A stretch of DNA of 64,000 nucleotides, taken from NCBI GenBank assembly GCA_013286765.1, contig JABDFB010000002.1:5833-69832 (forward strand), read 5' to 3'. The notes under the pieces are model-generated. The model had not been told where the DNA came from. It ran no database searches and saw nothing but the letters and a program-made list of their open reading frames with translations. Position numbers and translations under genes: made by a program. The stretch is from Deltaproteobacteria bacterium. GTDB lineage: Bacteria; Bdellovibrionota; UBA1018. Positions 43,111-51,400 of this stretch are shown here, piece after piece (the first letter of the stretch is position 1; each line of letters starts with the position of its first letter).

Positions 43111-43663
43111 GTCCCAACTGAACGCCCCACTGATACATTGTGTCATACAAAATCCCAAATCGTGCCGACCATGCCCCGTCCTCCTGAAATCGTCGAAAAC
43201 GAACCGAAAAAGCGGGATTAAAACGGACGTGTATTGCTTGACTTAGTGTTTCTGACGGACTTTTCTGAAAACGGTAACTCGGGGCGACCAGGTCGACGCC
43301 TAGACCTAGACCAAACGCATTCAGAAACCATAAAATCCCTTCTGCGCCAAACTGAAAATCTAATCTGCTAAAATCGCTTCCGCCGGCCCATAAAGAGCTC
43401 ACTCTTGGTCCTACCCAAAAACTATGGCGTGAATTGATAGCAAATAAATAAGCTGCGCCCAACTCAGCTCCGTAGTTAGACGGATTTACGGATACAAAAG
43501 AGCCTCGCAAATCCAGAGAAGAAGCTTGGGCTTCGGGGTCTGCGACAGAAGCTGTGCCGGTATTGGCCGGTGATTCCGATCTAGCTACGGACGTTGCAGC
43601 CTGTGTGGTGGTTGAGCAAGAAAAACAATATAAGGTTAGGGCAAGTAATAAAGCCTTGGCCAT
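43082..43663 (-). CDS. Exported envelope protein, probably a small beta-barrel
   Basis: 193 residues. The N-terminus is a signal peptide (AKALLLALTLYCFSC...TTQAATS); cleavage after TQA by signal peptidase I or lipidation at Cys16 are both conceivable. The mature part alternates aromatic and polar residues (YGAELGAAYLFAINSRHSFW, GLGLGVDLVAPSYRF, GVQLGLSLQLTIGS) and ends in a hydrophobic strand, as outer-membrane barrels do. No family recognised. It starts 2 bp after the RDD protein gene stop, so the two are co-transcribed. Confidence 0.6.
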   Translation of the reverse strand: MAKALLLALTLYCFSCSTTTQAATSVARSESPANTGTASVADPEAQASSLDLRGSFVSVNPSNYGAELGAAYLFAINSRHSFWVGPRVSSLWAGGSDFSRLDFQFGAEGILWFLNAFGLGLGVDLVAPSYRFQKSPSETLSQAIHVRFNPAFSVRFRRFQEDGAWSARFGILYDTMYQWGVQLGLSLQLTIGS

Positions 43664-43665
43664 GG

Positions 43666-44205
43666 CTACTCCCGCAGTTCCTCTGCGCTCTGCTGCTGAA
43701 CCGCTTCATCGCTTTCAGTTTCCTTGTTTCGATAAACGCAGGCTGTTCCCGCAATCAGATCGTGCAGTCCTCTTTTTTCAGGGTGGAAAGCTACCATCAA
43801 GAATCCTGCGCTGAAAATGAAATAGGAAGGGATATAGGCAAGGCACCGAATCAGCGATTGTTTGAACGTGATCGGCCCACCTGTACTTTCCGAAATTATA
43901 TAAACTTTGAAAATGCGTTTTCCAATGCTGGTTCCATAAATGGTACCGCCCCAAGTATAGTAGACTAGCGATAACCCACCTCGGAGGATAACAAGTAGAG
44001 CCTGCACGGAAAAAGAACTGAGAGCGCTGAGGAGGTTGAATCCATTTCCATCGGCGCCACGTATAAATATAATTTTGATCCAGTATAGTAGACCTAAGAA
44101 GATCAATCCGACGGCACAGCTTGCTATATCCAAGAGACAACTATCGACAAAATCCGCACAGACTCGAATCCAAAAACCTGCGTATTTTCTGTTCGCTTTC
44201 ATCAT
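43666..44205 (-). CDS. RDD-family membrane protein
   Basis: 179 residues. YAGFWIRVCADFVDSCLLD carries the Arg..Asp..Asp pattern that names the RDD family in the first helix, and TIYGTSIGKRIFKVYII is the second conserved block; KRGLHDLIAGTACVYRNK is the third. About four hydrophobic helices are present. The role of RDD proteins is mostly unknown; some act in Na+/H+ transport. It diverges from the sigma-54 operon starting at 44374; an inverted repeat TGACA-N6-TGTCA lies between. Confidence 0.85.
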   Translation of the reverse strand: MMKANRKYAGFWIRVCADFVDSCLLDIASCAVGLIFLGLLYWIKIIFIRGADGNGFNLLSALSSFSVQALLVILRGGLSLVYYTWGGTIYGTSIGKRIFKVYIISESTGGPITFKQSLIRCLAYIPSYFIFSAGFLMVAFHPEKRGLHDLIAGTACVYRNKETESDEAVQQQSAEELRE

Positions 44206-44249
44206 ATGTGCCCCTAGCGACCCTCTGTTACTTTAACTTCATCGATTAC

Positions 44250-44265
44250 TGACACCCATCTGTCA
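44250..44265. promoter_or_regulatory. TGACA-N6-TGTCA inverted repeat in a divergent promoter region
   Basis: TGACA (44250-44254) and TGTCA (44261-44265) form a dyad; read on the minus strand it also contains a TTGACA -35-like hexamer for the RDD gene. An operator is possible, but a five-base dyad is weak evidence. Confidence 0.3.
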
Positions 44266-44329
44266 ACTCAATTTATTTCCGATTCCCGAATGAGCTGCGT
44301 CCAAAGGTGCCCAAAAATGGGGATAAAAT

Positions 44330-44345
44330 AGGCACGGAGATTGCT
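44330..44345 (+). promoter_or_regulatory. Sigma-54 (-24/-12) promoter
   Basis: AGGCACGGAGATTGCT matches the sigma-54 consensus TGGCAC-N5-TTGCW with a single mismatch at the first base; the GG and GC dinucleotides are 12 bp apart. Transcription would start near 44356, 18 bp before the ATG of the first gene of the two-gene secreted operon, leaving room for the GGGGGCGAG ribosome site. Two genes for sigma-54 activators lie at 55497 and 59749. Confidence 0.75.
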
Positions 44346-44373
44346 GATATCGCACCAATAGGGGGCGAGATCG

Positions 44374-45279
44374 ATGCAACTTTTTCATAAATCGACTCTC
44401 ATTTTCGTTGCGCCATTCGTTGTGTTTCTTGCTGGAATCAGCATGACAAAGACTAGCATGGGATCGAACATGTCAGAAGAGGAATATCAAGAAGCCCTGC
44501 AAATTGCTGAAAGAAAAGTCGAAAAGAAGAAAAATCAGGAAATTCAAGCTAACCTGCTTCGCCAATCCGATTTGTCAGGTTCTTCCGGTTCCCCTTCGGT
44601 AAATGCCCTCTCTGCAGAAGCCGTGGCACGGGTATTTGGACGATTCTACCAACCAGGCGATGCTTGGGACGTTGCGGTTTGGCAGTATAAGAATGAGCAT
44701 ATTCCAGCCGGAAAATCGCTCGATCACCGCAATGATTCTTCTTATGCGAACGGAACAAATCTCAAAGTTCAATACCGCGGTCTATTTCATTATGAAATAT
44801 TGAATGCACCACCGAACGCATCAACACACATACTCATAAAGATCAGTGAGGTACCTGATAACAAAATCAAATCTGTTGATCCGTCTGTTGCCTTTATAAC
44901 GCTTACGCTCGACAACCAGTTTAAACAAATTAGGAAAGCATACACGTTCAAAGATTCTGCCCAAAGCGTCAGAGTCTTCCCCGACGGTATTAGATCCGGA
45001 ATGACACCGTTGGAATTCTTGCCATTGGATGCACCTGATTTTATTTCAGCGGATAGCGAAAAACCATCTGCCTCAACTTTGCCGAAATTACCGTCTGCGA
45101 TTACGAATTTTATGGATGAATTGGGAATTCGTCTAAGCCTCACAGACAGCACCTGGTATGAACAGGACGATTTTTTCGGACGACCCATACAGGCATTGTG
45201 GAAAAAATCTGAACCTTGGCCGGTACTAATAAAAAACTCATATGGAATTACTGTTCTTGTCCGTAAGAGATCTTTATGA
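44374..45279 (+). CDS. Exported protein of unknown function, first gene of sigma-54 operon
   Basis: 301 residues. A signal peptide covers about the first 24 residues (LIFVAPFVVFLAGISM), followed by a charged helical segment (SEEEYQEALQIAERKVEKKK). The body is mixed with a Trp-rich patch (PGDAWDVAVWQY) and HILIKISEV / VAFITLTLDNQ strands, ending SEPWPVLIKNSYGITVLV. No family recognised. The GGGGGCGAG Shine-Dalgarno precedes the ATG. Its TGA overlaps the ATG of the transglutaminase-elicitor gene (ATGA), so the two products are made together and may interact outside the inner membrane. Confidence 0.7.
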   Translation: MQLFHKSTLIFVAPFVVFLAGISMTKTSMGSNMSEEEYQEALQIAERKVEKKKNQEIQANLLRQSDLSGSSGSPSVNALSAEAVARVFGRFYQPGDAWDVAVWQYKNEHIPAGKSLDHRNDSSYANGTNLKVQYRGLFHYEILNAPPNASTHILIKISEVPDNKIKSVDPSVAFITLTLDNQFKQIRKAYTFKDSAQSVRVFPDGIRSGMTPLEFLPLDAPDFISADSEKPSASTLPKLPSAITNFMDELGIRLSLTDSTWYEQDDFFGRPIQALWKKSEPWPVLIKNSYGITVLVRKRSL

Positions 45280-46775
45280 AAACTAAATTTTGCCAACCCA
45301 AAACCTGGCTGCCCAAAGTCGTGCAAAAACAAAAATGTATATTGTTTTTATTTATTTTAATGGCAAGTTTTATTCTAGTTACCTGTGCGGAGCCTGAGCA
45401 GGAAAATACCGGTAATACTCCTTCGTCGGGTGAGGACTCGTACACCGCCAATCCAAAGCCTCCTAGAGACCCCTACCCAAGATTTCGTGGGCAGGACTAT
45501 CGCGGAAATAAAAATTTCGCTTCGCTGATCAACAGTTTCAGAAAAGGTAGACTCGAAGTCACTCCATGGGCCGGCACTTTTTGGCCATATATTTTAAATG
45601 GAATTGCTATGCCAGTGATTCCTAATCTTACAATGACAGGATTAACTTCGGGACTAGTGCCGGAGTCCGGTACTAGTCCTGCTGGAAAGTATGACGCAGC
45701 TCGCGGCCGAAAAACAAGAGCACAAGACTGGGAGATTACTTATCACGGCAAAAAAGTCTCAGGCGTTGAAGGCTGGTGGGGCCATTGTAACGGTTGGGCG
45801 GCTGCCTCTGTTCTCTTTCCTGAGCCCAAAGAGCCGGTAAAAGTAAACGGAGTGGTTTTTGGTGTCGCTGATATTAAGGGTCTATTAACAGAAATAGGAA
45901 TGTCAGTACTTGCAGATTTTTACGGTGAAAGAATGTATGATACTGATTCATATAGCTCACCTAAATATTTCGATACGGTGCCGGATCAGTACTTTCTTGT
46001 CCTTACAAATTATATGGGGAATCTCAAGAAACCCATTCTCGTCGATCGATTCACTGGTCCCCAAGTTTGGAATCAACCTCTCGTTGCCTATGAATTTCAA
46101 TATCCAAAACCCGAGGACTATCTCGGGAATACTCTTCAGGCACCCAATGTCTATCGGATCCGAGTGACCTCCAAGATTTGGTGGGTTAATGATCTGGGTG
46201 TTCAACCGGATGCTATTACAGAGCCCTTTGATTTTTCGAACCCGGATGCCAATCCCTACGTTATGTCGCGAGACCTTTATATGGAGGTCTGGGTGGATGC
46301 TCCGATTAAATTCGATGCAACAGGAAAAATTACTTCTAGCGGCGATGTAATAGTGACGCGACAAGGAAGCACTTTAGTTGGTGGGGCATGGCACATGGAT
46401 AACGTTGACGAGAATGAAAGATGGCCCGATTATATGTGGATTCCGTACGATATCACGGCACCGTCAGATCCCGAGCAGGAATATATTAATCCACAAGTCG
46501 ACTACCAATGGGTGAAAAAGCATTTGCTGGTTCCGGGTGGGCAAGACGATCCAACTGCTGTGCCAAGCCCTGTGGCCTCAGCACCACCGGTAAGTCCCAT
46601 TCCGCGGCCAACTATTATTTCGAGTAGTCCGGGAAATCCGGAAGGGCGGCCCGGACTACCCGGGAGTTCTGCCACCCCTGTGCCAGTTCCGACACCAACG
46701 TCGCAGCCGGGAAGTCCGATCCCTAATCCAACACCATTACCGAACCCTAATCCGTCGCCAAGGCCTATTATTTAG
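45276..46775 (+). CDS. Secreted transglutaminase-elicitor lipoprotein with a Pep-13-like motif
   Basis: 499 residues. A long N-terminal hydrophobic stretch ends in LVTC (Cys37), a lipobox. WWGHCNGWAAASVL at 167-180, with Cys171 as likely catalytic residue, matches the transglutaminase-elicitor family of Phytophthora GP42. VWNQPLVAYEFQY starting at Val264 aligns with the Pep-13 segment VWNQPVRGFKVYE of GP42, keeping Trp2 and Pro5. GGAWHMDNVDENERWPDYMW near 370 probably carries a catalytic His/Asp. The last 80 residues are a Pro/Ser/Thr-rich linker or wall-spanning tail. GP42 cross-links proteins; bacterial homologues are known in a few groups. The start overlaps the upstream stop. Confidence 0.82.
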   Translation: MKTKFCQPKTWLPKVVQKQKCILFLFILMASFILVTCAEPEQENTGNTPSSGEDSYTANPKPPRDPYPRFRGQDYRGNKNFASLINSFRKGRLEVTPWAGTFWPYILNGIAMPVIPNLTMTGLTSGLVPESGTSPAGKYDAARGRKTRAQDWEITYHGKKVSGVEGWWGHCNGWAAASVLFPEPKEPVKVNGVVFGVADIKGLLTEIGMSVLADFYGERMYDTDSYSSPKYFDTVPDQYFLVLTNYMGNLKKPILVDRFTGPQVWNQPLVAYEFQYPKPEDYLGNTLQAPNVYRIRVTSKIWWVNDLGVQPDAITEPFDFSNPDANPYVMSRDLYMEVWVDAPIKFDATGKITSSGDVIVTRQGSTLVGGAWHMDNVDENERWPDYMWIPYDITAPSDPEQEYINPQVDYQWVKKHLLVPGGQDDPTAVPSPVASAPPVSPIPRPTIISSSPGNPEGRPGLPGSSATPVPVPTPTSQPGSPIPNPTPLPNPNPSPRPII

Positions 46776-46918
46776 GAAGCAGAAGCTTTGATGAATTCTT
46801 CAAAATTTAGAATATTGTGGTATGGTGAGGTCGTTATTTTGTTTTATTGCTTCTTCTGAGTCTGCGGGCATAGTGCCCATATCCTCTGTAAGTTGCACCC
46901 AGGATCTAGGGAGATTAT

Positions 46919-47284
46919 ATGGGAAAGAAACTTTACGTAGGCAACCTACCTTTTTCAGCAACGGACCAAGCATTACAAGACATGTTCGCCCAGTGTGGAA
47001 CGGTTGAATCAGTGAAAATTATTACAGACCGTGATTCTGGCAGAAGCAAAGGTTTTGGCTTTGTCGAAATGGCCTCAGACGCGGAAGCGCAAGAAGCTAT
47101 CAATCGATTTAATGGTTCCGAATTCGAAGGCCGTCAGATGACCGTCAATGAAGCTAAACCAATGGCTCCAAGAACAGGTGGCGGTGGAGGCCGAGGCGGT
47201 TTTGGTGGTGGCGGCGGCGGCGGAGGTCGAGGCGGCTTTGGCGGTGGTGGTGGCGGCGGAGGCCGCGGTGGTCGTCGATACTAA
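46919..47284 (+). CDS. Glycine-rich RRM RNA-binding protein
   Basis: 121 residues. One RNA recognition motif: RNP2 KLYVGNLPFS at 4-13 and RNP1 KGFGFVEM near 43. From about 85 the tail is nearly all Gly with Arg and Phe (GGFGGGGGGGGRGG blocks). This matches the bacterial glycine-rich RRM (Rbp) proteins, often cold-induced and involved in RNA chaperoning. AGGGAG precedes the ATG. A short hairpin GGGCA/TGCCC (46866-46878) lies in the leader. Confidence 0.93.
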   Translation: MGKKLYVGNLPFSATDQALQDMFAQCGTVESVKIITDRDSGRSKGFGFVEMASDAEAQEAINRFNGSEFEGRQMTVNEAKPMAPRTGGGGGRGGFGGGGGGGGRGGFGGGGGGGGRGGRRY

Positions 47285-47316
47285 AGATACTAAGTGTACG
47301 CCTCGCATCAGGCTAT

Positions 47317-47345
47317 TTGACACCCGAATTTCAGACCTGTATAAC
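47317..47345 (+). promoter_or_regulatory. Sigma-70 promoter for tatA
   Basis: TTGACA (47317-47322), 17-bp spacer, TATAAC (47340-47345). The predicted start of transcription near 47352 is only about 5 nt before the tatA ATG, and no Shine-Dalgarno is present, suggesting a leaderless or nearly leaderless transcript. Confidence 0.65.
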
Positions 47346-47356
47346 CATTCCTACAT

Positions 47357-47641
47357 ATGTTTGGAATTTCGGGTGAACACCTACTTATTTTGGGAATAGT
47401 CCTTCTAATCTTTGGCCCTAGGCGGTTGCCGGAACTAGGTAACACAATGGGAAAAGCAATTAGGAATTTCAAAGACGCTCTCTCTGGAGTTGAAGAAGCG
47501 AAATTTCGAAAATTAGAGGAAGAGAAGGAAGAAGCGAAGCGATTAGCAGCGATGGACTCGGCAGGTGTAGCAGCCGCGGCCACCCAGTCTCAGACTGTCT
47601 CTGCTAAGGTAAATAGTAGTCCAAATCAGCACCAAAGTTAG
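47357..47641 (+). CDS. tatA: Twin-arginine translocase subunit TatA/E
   Basis: 94 residues. A single N-terminal transmembrane helix (MFGISGEHLLILGIVLLIFG) is followed by the invariant FGP hinge, RRLPELG, and the amphipathic helix NTMGKAIRNFKDAL, then a Glu/Lys-rich and Ala/Ser/Gln-rich tail. TatA forms the variable pore that lets folded proteins cross the inner membrane. No tatB or tatC is next to it. The TTGACA/TATAAC promoter sits right in front of the gene. Confidence 0.93.
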   Translation: MFGISGEHLLILGIVLLIFGPRRLPELGNTMGKAIRNFKDALSGVEEAKFRKLEEEKEEAKRLAAMDSAGVAAAATQSQTVSAKVNSSPNQHQS

Positions 47642-47654
47642 AATAGACCGGATT

Positions 47655-48200
47655 ATGGCTCCCCCTATGATGGATGAAAGAAATTTTACTAAATATTTGA
47701 ATCGGCACGAAATAGACGCTCTCGTAATCAGAGTGGCAGAGGCGATCAATAACGACTACAAAGATAAGAAGGTAGTGTTGGTTGCCGTACTTAAAGGCGC
47801 CATTTTATTCCTAGCAGATTTGGTTCGCCATCTAGATTTAGATCTTGAAATCGAATTTGTACGACTCTCGAGCTACGGCAAGGCTAGGGCTTCGAGCGGA
47901 ACGGTAACACTTCTTAAAGATATTCAAAGCGACATTCGCGGAAAGCACGTTTTGATTGTCGAGGAAATTATCGATAGTGGTCGTACTCTGAAATTTCTCT
48001 ACGATCGACTAAAAGCTTCCAATCCAGCCTCCGTTGAAATCGTCACTTTACTCGACAAGGCTTCTAAAAGAATGGTCGACGTACCGGTGAAATACGTAGG
48101 CAAACTGGTGGAAGATCAGTTCTTGATCGGATATGGCCTAGACCTCGAGGAGCACTGTCGCAATCTTTCCGAGATATACTATTTGAAATACCCGAATTAG
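47655..48200 (+). CDS. hpt: Hypoxanthine phosphoribosyltransferase
   Basis: 181 residues. The PRPP-binding motif HVLIVEEIIDSGRTLKFL near residue 100 and the N-terminal VLVAVLKGAILFLADLVRHL are those of Hpt; LEIEFVRLSSYG follows, and the hydrophobic VGKLVEDQFLIGYGLDLEE block completes the base site. It recovers hypoxanthine (and guanine) to nucleotides, complementing the phosphorylase of the deo operon. It lies 13 bp after tatA and is likely co-transcribed. Confidence 0.94.
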   Translation: MAPPMMDERNFTKYLNRHEIDALVIRVAEAINNDYKDKKVVLVAVLKGAILFLADLVRHLDLDLEIEFVRLSSYGKARASSGTVTLLKDIQSDIRGKHVLIVEEIIDSGRTLKFLYDRLKASNPASVEIVTLLDKASKRMVDVPVKYVGKLVEDQFLIGYGLDLEEHCRNLSEIYYLKYPN

Positions 48201-48219
48201 GGTTTCGTAGGTAATCCAA

Positions 48220-48248
48220 TTGACCTTCGCTCGACTCTTGGTTAAGGT
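48220..48248 (+). promoter_or_regulatory. Likely promoter of tRNA-Pro
   Basis: TTGACC (48220-48225), 17-bp spacer, TAAGGT (48243-48248), ending 25 bp before the tRNA. The -35 is good and the -10 moderate. Confidence 0.5.
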
Positions 48249-48273
48249 GCACTTCCAATCTTTTTTTCTCTGA

Positions 48274-48348
48274 CGGGGCGTAGCGCAGCCTGGCTAGCGC
48301 ACTTGCTTTGGGAGCAAGGGGTCGTGGGTTCGAATCCCGCCGCCCCGA
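48274..48348 (+). tRNA. tRNA-Pro (anticodon TGG)
   Basis: A full cloverleaf: acceptor CGGGGCG/CGCCCCG, D arm GCGC..GCGC, anticodon stem CTTGC/GCAAG with loop TTTGGGA (anticodon TGG), T arm GTGGG-TTCGAAT-CCCGC. Discriminator A at 48348; CCA is not encoded (ATCAA follows). A GC-rich hairpin overlaps the acceptor 3' strand. Confidence 0.95.
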
Positions 48349-48404
48349 TCAACCCGCCGCAGGCGGTTGATCGGTATGTAATATTAAAAAATCAAAGATT
48401 TTTT
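48345..48404 (+). terminator. Terminator hairpins after tRNA-Pro
   Basis: CCGATCAACC(C)GCC (48345-48358) pairs with GGCGGTTGATCGG (48362-48374) with one bulged C. A second stem AAAAAATC (48386-48393) with GATTTTTT (48397-48404) supplies a T-run. Confidence 0.7.
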
Positions 48405-48452
48405 GTACCCGATTTTCCACCTTGACGGGGTCAGTAGTGCTTTAGACTTAAC

Positions 48453-48480
48453 TTGAATAGTTAGCTAAATTCTTTATATT
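48453..48480 (+). promoter_or_regulatory. Candidate promoter of the 1464-residue gene
   Basis: TTGAAT (48453-48458), 16-bp spacer, TATATT (48475-48480). The expected transcription start coincides with the GTG start codon at 48487, and there is no Shine-Dalgarno, so a leaderless mRNA would fit. Confidence 0.45.
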
Positions 48481-48486
48481 AGCGCA

Positions 48487-51400
48487 GTGAGTCATGCACT
48501 AAAATATATCGTTTCATTCAATATACTTATAATTATTTCAGTAGCCTTTCCTGCCCACGCTTCTGATACCACGCCTCGCGAAACCACTAAGTACTTAGAA
48601 GAAAATAAAGTATCGGAATGCATAGAGGATCAATTAATGGAAGCGCTTGCGAAAAGCGATGTTCCAAGAGTCATTCGCCTTTTGAATCCGCCTACAAGCT
48701 GTAATCAAGAACGAGCTTCCTCTCACCGACGCCGAGAAATCGATTGGCAAAAGGGTGTCTCAGGGCATGAGAAGGTTTTGGAGGACCTTGTGATCGCAAC
48801 AGAAGAACCAGAAATAGTTGAGGAAGTACTGAAACACGAGCCCAAGCTAAAAGGATATCATTTCAGATACCAAACGGTAAGAAGACTAGCTGAAGTCCTA
48901 CATGCCTACTACAGGACGGGATCTAATAAGAAAGAGTTAGCAAAACGCATCCTAAAACTTGAAAAGATTTTTGAGATGTTGGTAAGGCAACCTGGCTATT
49001 TTGCTCTTCCTATAAATGTCGACCGTCTAAAAGATATGCCAGCTGGAGTAAAAGCGAGATATTATGATCGATTTTTGCTGAACAATTTGCCAACTCTGTA
49101 TCGCGCATTATTAGAGCAATTTTGGAGCGAGCTCGGCAATGTTTTTTCCGACGACGTTCCTCGTACACTAAATAAAAAACATTATCTAAAACTTGTTGTT
49201 TCTAACTCCGAAATCGAAACAGGGATAAGAAGGAGCCTCTCAGATCAAAGAATGAGTCCGGAAACTCGACAGCAAGAAATTGAAGATTTGCTCGAAAAAG
49301 TGCCCCCTGGGCTTACCCCCAGTCAGAGGTTACTTGTATTTAATTCGATCGACCCGGAGACCGGTTTAAGCCCTTTAGAATTAACAGCAAGCAGAGGAGA
49401 TTTCACTACCGTCTTTCAACTATTAGATGTTGTTCCTTTTCCATCTTCGAAGCTATCTCAGAAAGAAAAGCTTCAATTTCTTTTAGAAGAAATGAGAAGA
49501 GACTCCAGACTTCATTTTCATCGTAAAGACTTGATTTCAGGTATACGGACTTTTATAAAAAGCCTTGATACGACGGAAGAAGACAAAAGTGAGGCCAAAG
49601 TACCCAAATTAAGCGAATTACCTAAAGCCGATAACAAAGAGGAGAGTTCAGCGATTACTAGAGAAGCTCTCAGGGAATTTCCTAGAGCATTTAAAGATTT
49701 TGTCCCTTTTCTTTACACGCATAGCGAACTCTGCTCAAGTATTGAACAATCGATCTCGAACGATCAGGTAGAAGTTTTTAAATATTTATCAAATATAGAA
49801 GATTCTGGCTTGAGATATCAAGACTGGGTGGATATGAATGGAATATTAATACCCGAGGCACTCAGAAGTGATTATGATTCAAACTATGCTCAAAGACTCC
49901 CATTTGCTGTTAGAGAAAATCTCTTCAAACGACTTGAGAAAGCCCTAAAAGACAATGCGCTCAACATCCTGAACGCTATTGCAAAGATTCCGAACATTAG
50001 GAGAACTCTTGCTCCATCTAATGCAAAGGATACTCGAGGAAGCGATCTGGCAAAGATATTTGTGAGTAGGATTAATCCAGCCGACGATCGCCAGCTCAAA
50101 GCGGCTGTCACCGTTGTAAGAGTGGGGATTTTAACGCCGAAAGATTTTTTTTATATATTGCATGAAGGAGGAGGAGAAAAAGTCTTCCAATCTCTCCTAG
50201 CGCTGAAATATCTGGGCACCGGTAGTTTTACCGAGGGGCTAAGTTTGGCTGATTTTCAACAAGCCGCGAAGACTCATTCTTATCATTCTATCGAAGAATT
50301 TGAACCGTTAAAAGATAAACTGACTGGAAGATCCATATTAACATTTTTGTTGGATTTATTTTTTTCTAGCGAAGGAGAAAAGGCCGCTGAATTGGGAAGA
50401 GACATTGTGACGGCCTTCACATCAGGCGAAGTCCTGTCAGTTGAAAATTTAAGACTGATTAGGAGTTATAAAGATTCACAAATTTCAAAAAAGCTCGGTT
50501 TTGATCAAGTTTATAGGGTCGCTATGATTCAGGTTGCCTCGAGAGCTTTGAGTCGAGGAGAGACGGAAGAAGTATTGCAGGTCTTTGACGATTTTGGCTT
50601 CACTCCGGTCAGAGCAGAAGATTATCAGATGGTAGAAAAGACCAGTCCAGAATATTTGGAGCCTCTTTTAGGGGAGCTCTTACGTAGTCAAAAAGTGAGA
50701 TCCGTAGACGCAAAGCCGTGGAGCCAGCTTGTGATTAAGAAGAATCTTCGAAAGGTCGCGGAACCTCTTTTGCTTTTCATCCTTAAAAGCATAAAATCTA
50801 CAGCACCAGATCCTATGCTGCCGGATCAGACATCGGAACTATGTGCTACTGCAATTCGTCTTTTGAAATTTCATGGCCCGGTAGGAGATTCCGTAATGGA
50901 AATTCTGATGAGGCACAAAGAGTCCCCGGAGTTTGCCGAAATCTACGTGCTTGCGATGGTGAAAGCTCTACAAAAGGCTGCCCACAATGGGGATTCTGAA
51001 GTTGTTTTAAGAATCATGGGGGAGCTGGACAAACCCGAACTGATTTCTTCACTTGAGAAAGTCCCTGCAAAAACGGTTGAAACTGTCTTTAATGAACTCG
51101 TTTCAATGAATAAGATTCGACCCGAAGATGTAAAACTATGGGCACGGTTAGCCATTCAAAAAGGCCTTAGAAACGTAGCCCGTGGACTTGAGCAAAGGTT
51201 TTCGGCCATTACAGATGCGATTGGAAAAGGAGATGGAGATACTGCAACGGTGCTCTTGGAGCTTCACGGTCCGGTGGAGCCGCATTCTCTCCCACCGAAA
51301 GAGCTGCGAGACACTATCCTCAAGACAAGAAAACAGGACAATCCAAATTTGTCAGGAGTGTATGAGGTCGCGGTACGCAATGGGATTTTAAAAGATGAAA

